Positions 1 to 5,400 of a DNA stretch of 6,308 nucleotides are shown here, in pieces; position 1 is the stretch's first letter; the number at the start of each line of letters is the position of its first letter. This DNA comes from an uncultured Candidatus Nemicrothrix sp. Its GTDB lineage: Bacteria; Actinomycetota; Acidimicrobiia; Acidimicrobiales; UBA8592. Where the stretch lies: NCBI GenBank assembly GCA_913046155.1, contig CAJWRY010000082.1, forward strand, positions 1 through 6,308, in the 5' to 3' direction. The position numbers and the translations under genes were made by a program. The notes beneath the pieces are model-generated. The model was not told where the DNA came from and made no database searches. It saw only the letters and a program-made list of their open reading frames with translations.

Positions 1-242
1 TCGGACTCAGGGAACCAGTCTGTCTGGATCACAAGTGGGTCCGGGCACGTCGCTAGATCTCCCGAACTAGCTTCCTCTGCGGCACCTTCACTACTACTAC
101 TGCTAGAACTGTCACTAGAGCTTTCGCTTGAACTTCCACTTGAACTTCCGCTACTTGAGTCATCATCGTCGCCCCCGCAAGCAGCAGCCACGAGTGCAAG
201 AACACTCAAAAGACTCAGTAGTTTGATTAGTACCTTTTTCAT
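1..242 (-). CDS. Solute-binding lipoprotein of ABC transporter, N-terminal part only
   Basis: Partial gene: it starts at ATG 242 and runs off the left edge, so 80 codons are visible. The N-terminus is a lipoprotein signal peptide: Lys2, Lys3 and Lys7, a hydrophobic stretch, then LVAAAC with the lipidated Cys at residue 22. Next come GGDDDD and a Ser-rich tether (residues 28-52). The folded domain seems to begin near residue 66 with CPDPLVIQTDWFPES. The protein should be anchored outside the cytoplasmic membrane and deliver substrate to LivH/LivM, whose genes lie directly upstream. The TDWFPE segment resembles the first strand of NMT1/THI5-like (type II) binding proteins, not the usual LivJ/LivK type I fold; this is recalled family resemblance from a short stretch. 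A G-rich ribosome-binding site (GGGGGA, 248-252 and flank) lies 5 bases before the ATG. Being an extracytoplasmic lipoprotein is well supported; the fold and substrate are uncertain. Confidence 0.85.
   Translation of the reverse strand, partial: MKKVLIKLLSLLSVLALVAAACGGDDDDSSSGSSSGSSSESSSDSSSSSSSEGAAEEASSGDLATCPDPLVIQTDWFPES
90..161 (-). repeat. Degenerate 12-bp tandem repeat coding a period-4 Ser tract
   Basis: Within the lipoprotein gene, residues 28-51 read as six consecutive four-residue units of the form X-Ser-Ser-Ser, with X being D, G, G, E, D and S. At DNA level the second and third units are nearly identical (GGAAGTTCAAGT then GGAAGTTCAAGC), and the last is AGT repeated four times, which suggests growth by slippage or unequal exchange. 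It presumably forms a flexible, acidic spacer between the lipid anchor and the binding domain. Serine is coded by a mixture of AGT, AGC, TCA and TCT. Confidence 0.8.
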
Positions 243-279
243 TATTTCCCCCAACTTAGTTAGTGAAAAGCTACCTTTT

Positions 280-1464
280 CTATGAATTCTGTGCAACCGA
301 TTCTGAATTCTTATCGCTATTTGCAGCTTTTATTGACACAAAACGCCCTTTTGCTTTGTTGATTGCTGTTGCGATACCGCCCGGCATGAAGAGGGTTAGA
401 ACAATCAGTAAAATACCTAGGATCAGAGATCCTGTTGGCCCTTGTAACCACCGCTCAGGTACGAAAGCTATTGATTGCGTTGAGGATGCCCAGTCTGGGA
501 TTAATGCATAAACTAGTCCACCTATAACTGCACCCTCTAGCGTTCCTACGCCTCCAACAACGAGACCTACGATTAAATATATGGCTACAAGGGAGCTGAA
601 ATCATCTGGTGAAGCTATCCCCACTTCCGCTACATAAATAGTGCCACCGATACCACCTAGCGCGGAAGCGATACCGAATGAAATAGTTTTCGTTGCGGCT
701 AAATTTATGCCTGACACAGCAGCACTAGTTTCGTTATCACGGATTGCTCGCATGGCTCTACCTGGCCGGCTTTTAATAAGATTAGAGATCAGCCAGAAGC
801 AGATTCCAGCGACAATAGCGAAAAGTATATATTTCCATAAGCGCGACTCTTCTCGACTTGATAGTGGCCCGTCTCCGAAAAAAGAACCTAAGAGTGGAAT
901 AGTTTGAAGCCCTTGAGCAATTTCATCAAGGGGTAGCCAGGAAGGTGCTTTGAACTTATAGCCTGTGAGTTTGCCATTCGCTCCGCCCGTGTAGTCGTAG
1001 AGACTGTCAAGCTTGATGAGTGTCGGGAAAAGAGCTGCGAGCCCGAAAGTCAACAAAGCCAGATATAGCCCTTTGATACGAAGTGCCGGCAACCCGCAGA
1101 GCATTCCTACAAGGAAACAACTTGGAACGACTATAAGAAGTGTGAGGAGAAATGGCCAGGAATGATCTGCAACTAACCATGCTGAAATGTAGGCACCCAT
1201 CCCAAAAAAGAAACTCTGACCGAGAGCGATTTGCCCTGTATACCCGATGACTACTTGTAGTCCTAGGATAGCTACTCCGTATGCGATGGCTTTGTTGAGG
1301 CGAATTAACGAAAGATTATATTTATTTGATCCGATACTGATAGAACCGACATCGACGAAAGCAAAGCCGATCAGTAGAAATATAGCGATGATAAGCGCCC
1401 AGACACCGATTCTGTAATTCCGGTATTGTGGTGTTCCCTTAGTGAACGTAAATCTTGACGCCAT
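280..1464 (-). CDS. livM: Liv-type ABC transporter permease LivM
   Basis: Inner-membrane permease of 394 residues, the second of the two channel subunits of a branched-chain amino-acid type (HAAT) importer. Hydrophobic segments run through most of the protein, beginning at about residues 20-38. The family hallmark GYTGQIALGQSFFFGMGAY lies at 74-92. The cytoplasmic coupling loop that contacts the ATPases is SRPGRAMRAIRDNETSAAV at 232-250, and the late motif GGVGTLEGAVIGG is at 304-316. A predicted outside loop at about 157-207 is fairly long and begins with the family-typical TGGANG. The C-terminal 25 residues are polar and probably cytoplasmic. The ATG lies 3 bp after the livH stop, with AAAGGG 8 bases upstream (1473-1478), so translation is probably coupled. 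The stop is TAG at 280-282. The family call is firm; the substrate is not shown by the sequence. Confidence 0.95.
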   Translation of the reverse strand: MASRFTFTKGTPQYRNYRIGVWALIIAIFLLIGFAFVDVGSISIGSNKYNLSLIRLNKAIAYGVAILGLQVVIGYTGQIALGQSFFFGMGAYISAWLVADHSWPFLLTLLIVVPSCFLVGMLCGLPALRIKGLYLALLTFGLAALFPTLIKLDSLYDYTGGANGKLTGYKFKAPSWLPLDEIAQGLQTIPLLGSFFGDGPLSSREESRLWKYILFAIVAGICFWLISNLIKSRPGRAMRAIRDNETSAAVSGINLAATKTISFGIASALGGIGGTIYVAEVGIASPDDFSSLVAIYLIVGLVVGGVGTLEGAVIGGLVYALIPDWASSTQSIAFVPERWLQGPTGSLILGILLIVLTLFMPGGIATAINKAKGRFVSIKAANSDKNSESVAQNS

Positions 1465-1467
1465 ACT

Positions 1468-2358
1468 TCAGACCCTTTCCACAGTTTTCGTTCCTAGAAA
1501 ACCTGATGGTCGGAGAGTGAGGACTATTAGTAGAACCACGACAGTTGCGGTCAACGTCATTTCATTTGGTATGAATGGGATGTATTGCACGAGTACACTC
1601 TGGATGAAGCCGATAGTTAGTCCTCCTAGAAGGGCGCCCCAAAGGCTGTCAAGCCCTCCAAGCGCTGCTGCTGTTATGGAGAAAATGAGTGCTCGTAGCA
1701 TGATGGATGGCTCTATTTGTAAGACAGGGTTAGCTGCATAAATTGAAGCTCCGAAGGTTCCAGCCGCAGCTGCCAATGCCCACCCGAATTGTAAGGTTGG
1801 GCCTACTTTTATGCCGCATAATCTACTTGATTCCAGGTTTGATGAGACCGCTCGGAACGAGAGACCTATTTTTGTTCGGTTGAGAAGTACATGCAGCAGC
1901 AAGAGGACGAGAATGCAACTTCCAAAAGCGAAAATTGAATACCAGCTAAGCCTGGCATTGCCGATTGTTATCGCGCTCCCGTGGGGGAAAAGTTGAGGAA
2001 AGGCAAGTGGGTCGTAACGCCAGACGATGGCAGCGACAGCATTCAAAACCAGGAAAAGGCCCAATGTAATTATGACTAAGGGAAGATGATCAGCTGGATC
2101 AAAACGGCGAATGAATGTGCGTTCAAGGCCGGCTGCGATAATACCGGAAATGAGCATGCCCACAATGACGGCGACCCACATCGGTAATCCCCAATTCCAT
2201 AATTGCAGAACGATGAAAGCCCCCAACATTGCTTGTTCACCTTGTGCAAAGTTAACAAGCGTTGTCGCTTTGAAGATTAAAACTAGTGCTACAGCAATGA
2301 GTGCATATGCAGATCCATTTGTTAAACCATCGAAGAGTCGTTGAAGGAATAAGTCCAT
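1468..2358 (-). CDS. livH: Liv-type ABC transporter permease LivH
   Basis: Inner-membrane permease of 296 residues, close to the usual LivH length, partner of LivM in forming the translocation path. The N-terminal family signature is visible: GLTNGSAYALIAVALVLIF at 11-29 followed by NFAQGE at 36-41 and MLGA at 44-47. The coupling loop RTKIGLSFRAVSSNLESSRL sits at 161-180, the glycine-rich helix AALGGLDSLWGALLGG at 231-246, and the end motif LTLRPSGFLG at 280-289. Hydrophobic stretches fit about eight membrane segments. Its ATG follows the livF stop with no intervening base (TAAATG). A GGGGG ribosome-binding site (2363-2367) lies inside the last livF codons, only 4 bases before the start. This arrangement implies translational coupling with LivF. 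Confidence 0.95.
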   Translation of the reverse strand: MDLFLQRLFDGLTNGSAYALIAVALVLIFKATTLVNFAQGEQAMLGAFIVLQLWNWGLPMWVAVIVGMLISGIIAAGLERTFIRRFDPADHLPLVIITLGLFLVLNAVAAIVWRYDPLAFPQLFPHGSAITIGNARLSWYSIFAFGSCILVLLLLHVLLNRTKIGLSFRAVSSNLESSRLCGIKVGPTLQFGWALAAAAGTFGASIYAANPVLQIEPSIMLRALIFSITAAALGGLDSLWGALLGGLTIGFIQSVLVQYIPFIPNEMTLTATVVVLLIVLTLRPSGFLGTKTVERV

Positions 2359-3072
2359 TTAGCCCCCTAAGTACGCTCGTATGATGGCCTCATCGTTAAT
2401 GAGACTCTCGGCTGCGCCTTCTATGACTATTTCGCCTGCTTCAAGGACGTAGCCTCTGTCAGCCATACCTAGAGCTAATTGAGCATTTTGTTCTACGATA
2501 AGCATGGTTGTTCCGTGGTCTTTATTCATGATCAGGAATCGTTCAAAAAGGGCTTCAACAATTTGGGGAGCTAAACCAAGTGATGGTTCGTCAAGCAGAA
2601 GTAGTTCTGGTCGGGACATCAATGCACGCGACACCGCCAACATCTGTTGCTCTCCTCCGGAGAGTGAACCAGCTGTTTGAGTTCGTCGTTCAAATAATAC
2701 AGGGTAGGTGTCGTAACAATTCTGTATGTCATTTTGTACATCGTTGTCAGATCTGATGAAAGCCCCGACTCGTAAGTTATCTTCGACTGTTAATTCAGGA
2801 AATGTTCCTCTTCCTTGAGGGACATGAGCTACGCCTTTTCGAACAATGGCATCAGATTCAAATTCGCTGATGTCTTCTTTTTTGAATGTTATGGTTCCAG
2901 TGGTTTCAACCATTCCTGATAAAGCACGTATAGTTGTTGTTTTTCCTGCTCCGTTTGCCCCCAAAATTACAGCAATTTCATTGTCGTAGACTTCAAAACT
3001 TATTCCGTGTAGTACCTCTATTTGCCCATACGATGCTGTGAGATTTTCCGCTTTAAGAAGTACATCAGTCAT
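2359..3072 (-). CDS. livF: Liv-type ABC transporter ATPase LivF
   Basis: Cytoplasmic ATP-binding subunit, 237 residues, typical for LivF. In order: A-loop Tyr in SYGQIEVLHG (14-23), Walker A GANGAGKT at 38-45, Q-loop Gln86 in VPQGRGTFPELTVEDNL (84-100), ABC signature LSGGEQQ at 137-143, Walker B LLLLDEP at 157-163. The switch position has Gln195 (VEQN) instead of His, which is normal in the LivF branch and separates it from LivG. It ends with the family-style AYLGG. With LivG it forms the nucleotide-binding dimer that powers transport through LivH/LivM. The ATG lies inside the end of livG (8-bp overlap, ATGACTGA), with a canonical AGGAG (3079-3083) 6 bases upstream. All catalytic motifs are intact. 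Confidence 0.96.
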   Translation of the reverse strand: MTDVLLKAENLTASYGQIEVLHGISFEVYDNEIAVILGANGAGKTTTIRALSGMVETTGTITFKKEDISEFESDAIVRKGVAHVPQGRGTFPELTVEDNLRVGAFIRSDNDVQNDIQNCYDTYPVLFERRTQTAGSLSGGEQQMLAVSRALMSRPELLLLDEPSLGLAPQIVEALFERFLIMNKDHGTTMLIVEQNAQLALGMADRGYVLEAGEIVIEGAAESLINDEAIIRAYLGG

Positions 3073-3835
3073 GTGATACTCCTAGGTACGCGTTTATTAC
3101 TAATGAGTTTTGTTGGATTTCTTCTGGTGTTCCTTCAGCTATTTTTGATCCAAAGTCAAGGACGACAACTCTGTCAGATATGCCCATCACCATACCCATG
3201 TGGTGTTCGACAAGGAGAATCGTTAATCCGTATTCATTTCTCACAGTTTGTATGAGTGACGACAGTTCATTGACTTCGGATTGATTTAATCCCGTTGCAG
3301 GTTCATCAAGAAGCAAGAGATCAGGTTTATTTATTAGGGCACGTGCCAATTCAATTCGTTTCATAGTGCCGAAAGGAAGGCCACCGCAGGCTTTGTTGGC
3401 ATGTTGAGCTAGATCAAGGCTGTCTAGAATTGTGTACGCGTTTCGTTGAAGTTCAAGTTCTTCTTTGGCGAGACCTATTCGTAGCATTGCTGAAAAGAAG
3501 TTTTGTTTTCCATGTACATGTGCTCCGGCCATTACGTTCTCAAGAACTGTCATTTTTGGCCATAACGCTAAGTTTTGGAAGGTTCGTGCGATGCCCATTT
3601 GCGCAATCTGGTATGAAGCTTTATTGAGAAGGCTTTCATTTTGGAAATTAATTGAACCGGCAGTCGGGTCGTAGATTCTACTGATGACGTTGAATAGAGT
3701 AGTTTTTCCAGCTCCGTTAGGTCCGATTAAACCGCATATTTCATTTTTGTTAACAGCAAAGCTGAGTTCGTGCAGAGCCGTGACACCACCAAATTGCATG
3801 GTTAACTCTTTTACTTCAAGCAATGCTTCATTCAT
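3065..3835 (-). CDS. livG: Liv-type ABC transporter ATPase LivG
   Basis: Cytoplasmic ATP-binding subunit, 256 residues, typical for LivG. Visible motifs: FGGVTAL at 15-21, Walker A GPNGAGKT at 38-45 followed by LFNVISRIYDPTAG, Q-loop Gln87 in RTFQN (84-88), signature LPFGTMKRIELARAL at 153-167, Walker B LLLLDEP at 173-179, and switch His211 in VEHHM. The signature carries Thr-Met where many ABC proteins have Gln; I recall LPFGT as common in actinobacterial LivG, so I do not read it as damage. It is the first gene of the transporter operon and overlaps livF by 8 bp. An in-frame TAG lies two codons before ATG 3835, so this is the earliest possible start; the Shine-Dalgarno GGGGAGGA is 12 bases upstream, a little far. 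Confidence 0.96.
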   Translation of the reverse strand: MNEALLEVKELTMQFGGVTALHELSFAVNKNEICGLIGPNGAGKTTLFNVISRIYDPTAGSINFQNESLLNKASYQIAQMGIARTFQNLALWPKMTVLENVMAGAHVHGKQNFFSAMLRIGLAKEELELQRNAYTILDSLDLAQHANKACGGLPFGTMKRIELARALINKPDLLLLDEPATGLNQSEVNELSSLIQTVRNEYGLTILLVEHHMGMVMGISDRVVVLDFGSKIAEGTPEEIQQNSLVINAYLGVSHD

Positions 3836-3847
3836 GTTCTAGAGAAG

Positions 3848-3855
3848 TCCTCCCC
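3848..3855 (-). promoter_or_regulatory. Ribosome-binding site of livG
   Basis: On the minus strand this reads GGGGAGGA, an almost complete complement of the 16S rRNA anti-Shine-Dalgarno sequence. It is 12 bases before the livG ATG, longer than the usual 5-9. Because an in-frame TAG (3839-3841) lies between it and the ATG, the start cannot be moved upstream. The long spacing is therefore real or is compensated by the strength of the match. Confidence 0.7.
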
Positions 3856-3869
3856 TATTCTTGTTCGGT

Positions 3870-3897
3870 GCATGATAGCAGCCACCTGTATCCATGC
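3870..3897 (-). repeat. Imperfect inverted repeat upstream of livG
   Basis: GCATGATA (3870-3877) is matched by TATCCATGC (3889-3897), its reverse complement with one extra base, around an 11-base centre. It covers the candidate -10 and most of the spacer to the -35, so it could be an operator for a repressor of the transporter operon. It could also fold as a hairpin in readthrough RNA from dnaJ. No T-run follows on the coding strand, so it is not an intrinsic terminator. Function is inferred from position only. Confidence 0.4.
3872..3880 (-). promoter_or_regulatory. Candidate extended -10 promoter for the liv operon
   Basis: On the minus strand this reads TGCTATCAT: a TGn extension plus TATCAT, which matches TATAAT at five of six bases. 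Transcription would start near 3865, giving a leader of about 30 bases that still contains the livG ribosome-binding site. The -35 position at 17-bp spacing (3895-3900) reads AGGGCA, only three of six matches to TTGACA, as is tolerated with an extended -10. This is a by-eye call. Confidence 0.35.
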
Positions 3898-3903
3898 CCT
3901 TTC

Positions 3904-3943
3904 GGTATCAGGTTATTGGTATCTATCAGCCTGTCTTATTGGT
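3904..3943 (-). repeat. Short direct repeats in the dnaJ-livG gap
   Basis: Three short words occur twice in this 40-bp stretch. On the plus strand, TTATTGGT is at 3913-3920 and 3936-3943, TATCAG at 3906-3911 and 3924-3929, and GGTATC at 3904-3909 and 3918-3923. The offsets differ (23, 18 and 14 bp), so it is not a simple tandem repeat. It lies just upstream of the candidate livG promoter, where an activator site could sit. The stretch is AT-rich and chance recurrence cannot be excluded. Confidence 0.35.
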
Positions 3944-3954
3944 TAGAAGAGACG

Positions 3955-4842
3955 TTAGGTGTCTGGGGTGTCTTGTGTAAAGAGTTCTGCAAGATTTTCT
4001 AGTGCATCACGCTGGGACTCGCTCAGGTCTGTAGGAACGGTGATATTTATCGTTACTAGAAGATCTCCGTTTGATTCTCCGTCTGAGACTCCAGCGCCTT
4101 TGACTCTGAACGTACTTCCGGTTTGTGTTCCGGCTGGTAGTCGAAGTTTTTTTAACCCATCAGAGTAGGTAGGTACTTCAATATCTACTCCAAGTGCTGC
4201 ATCAATAAAAGAAACCGGCATATCTACTAGGAGATTTTTTCCTTCGCGCTCAAATATTTCGTGCTGTGAGACGCGAATAATCACAATTAGATCACCGCTA
4301 GGTCCGCCATCAGTTCCTTGGCCACCTTTGCCTTTCAGTCGAAGTCGTGTGCCGTCCTCTACTCCGGCAGGTATTCGTATTTTCACTGCTTTCGATTTTC
4401 CTGAACCGGTTCCCGATGTGACCGAAGTTTCGATACCTGTTATCGCTTCATCGAAGCTGAGTCGAAGTTGGGCTTCGTGACTGGGTCCGCGTTGGGGCCG
4501 AGGCGACCTTGATTGGCTGAAGCCACCTCCAAACATGCTGTTGATTAGGTCGGAAATGTCACCAGTTTGTCCTGGGAAGTCAGAAGAAAATCCACCCATT
4601 CCTGGCCCCATCCGTCGTGCCTCATCATATTTGGTTCGTGTCGCGGGATCACCGATCACATCGTAAGCTGCTGAGACATCTTTAAATCGTTCTTCAGCTT
4701 TGGTGTCTCCTGGGTTTTGGTCTGGATGGAGGTCTCTGGCCAGTTTTCTATACGCCTTTTGAATTTGTTTTTCATTAGCGTCAGATGAGACTCCAAGGAC
4801 TGCGTAATAGTCTTTTTCGAACCATTCACGTTTTGCTTCCAT
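3955..4842 (-). CDS. dnaJ: DnaJ-family co-chaperone without zinc finger (type II, CbpA/DnaJ2-like)
   Basis: J-domain protein of 295 residues that should stimulate DnaK ATP hydrolysis and deliver unfolded clients in the cytoplasm. The J domain is at about 11-73, beginning DYYAVLGV with the essential HPD at 39-41. A Gly/Phe-rich stretch follows (79-110, including MFGGGF). C-terminal substrate domain I is at about 122-196 (IRIPAGVEDGTRLRLKGKG) and domain II at about 200-272 (DMPVSFIDAALG, RLPAGTQTGSTFRVKGAG). The four CxxCxGxG repeats of type I DnaJ are missing: a short SGTGSGKSKA linker (143-152) stands in their place, and the protein has no cysteine. Length fits CbpA (about 300) rather than type I DnaJ (about 380). 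The start ATG has a strong AAAGGGGGA (4848-4856) 5 bases upstream and lies 28 bp after grpE. The position in the operon supports dnaJ, the architecture supports cbpA/dnaJ2; the symbol is by position. Confidence 0.93.
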   Translation of the reverse strand: MEAKREWFEKDYYAVLGVSSDANEKQIQKAYRKLARDLHPDQNPGDTKAEERFKDVSAAYDVIGDPATRTKYDEARRMGPGMGGFSSDFPGQTGDISDLINSMFGGGFSQSRSPRPQRGPSHEAQLRLSFDEAITGIETSVTSGTGSGKSKAVKIRIPAGVEDGTRLRLKGKGGQGTDGGPSGDLIVIIRVSQHEIFEREGKNLLVDMPVSFIDAALGVDIEVPTYSDGLKKLRLPAGTQTGSTFRVKGAGVSDGESNGDLLVTINITVPTDLSESQRDALENLAELFTQDTPDT

Positions 4843-4870
4843 GGATCTCCCCCTTTCTGACCACGTATTT

Positions 4871-5398
4871 TTAGGTGGGACCTATTGTTCGAACCATCGC
4901 TGGCCGAATGGTTCTCCCCTTCCATAAGTAACCTGAGCGCATGATTTCATCTACTATCGTCGTTTCTAACTCATCTTTAGCTTCGTGCATTATTGCTTCG
5001 TGACGTTCTGGGTCAAATTCAACACCGGGATGTGCAACTACTTCAAGACCTTCAGCTTCAAGAGTTTCAATGATTGTGTTTCTGATAGGGATAACATCTT
5101 CTAGACCTTGTTGAATTCCTGCGTCGCAAGCGTCTAAGACTGGTAGCAGCTTTTCCGCTAATGTGCTCCCAGCTTGTTCAACTAGATCGGATTGTCGTTT
5201 GGCAGTTTGGCGGCGGAAATTATCAAAATCAGCTTGGATACGCTGAAGGTCTGACAATAGCGCAGCGTTCTGTTCAATTAACAATGTGATTTCAGAGTTA
5301 TCAACTTCAGCTTCGGGCTCTTCAGTTTCCTGCAGATCTATTTCTTCTGGGAGAGTGTCAGATTCTTCATCTGAATTAGGCGATGCCTGATCGTCCAT
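4871..5398 (-). CDS. grpE: Nucleotide exchange factor GrpE
   Basis: Co-chaperone of 175 residues that releases ADP from DnaK and so resets its client-binding cycle; it works as a dimer in the cytoplasm. Residues 1-36 are acidic and probably disordered. A long coiled-coil helix follows (about 36-85), containing the family-typical RIQADFDNFRR at 53-63. The C-terminal beta domain that inserts into the DnaK nucleotide cleft carries the signature FDPERHEAIMHE at 128-139 and GYLWKGRTIRPAMV at 156-169. Length is normal and nothing is missing. Its ATG lies only 2 bp after the dnaK stop (TAATCATG), with GAGG in the last dnaK codons as likely ribosome-binding site, so it is co-transcribed and probably translationally coupled to dnaK. 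Confidence 0.97.
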   Translation of the reverse strand: MDDQASPNSDEESDTLPEEIDLQETEEPEAEVDNSEITLLIEQNAALLSDLQRIQADFDNFRRQTAKRQSDLVEQAGSTLAEKLLPVLDACDAGIQQGLEDVIPIRNTIIETLEAEGLEVVAHPGVEFDPERHEAIMHEAKDELETTIVDEIMRSGYLWKGRTIRPAMVRTIGPT

Positions 5399-5400
5399 GA

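Noticed and set aside
263..511. Open frames on the plus strand opposite livM, livH, livG, dnaJ and dnaK (for example 263-511, 641-907, 1442-1741, 5974-6273)
   Set aside because: They lie antisense to well-supported genes, have no convincing ribosome-binding sites or domains, and look like shadow frames.
2486..2491. Gln instead of His at the switch position of LivF
   Set aside because: VEQN is the normal form in the LivF branch, so it does not indicate an inactive ATPase.
3365..3379. LivG signature LPFGT lacking the usual Gln, as a possible degenerate ATPase
   Set aside because: All other catalytic motifs are intact and LPFGT-type signatures are, to my knowledge, common in actinobacterial LivG.
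3870..3897. Intrinsic terminator for dnaJ
   Set aside because: The hairpin is bulged with an 11-base loop and has no T-run after it on the coding strand.
4656..4925. An 89-codon open frame on the minus strand across the grpE-dnaJ junction
   Set aside because: It overlaps the start of dnaJ and the end of grpE in another frame; both of those have clear family motifs, and the product resembles no known protein.
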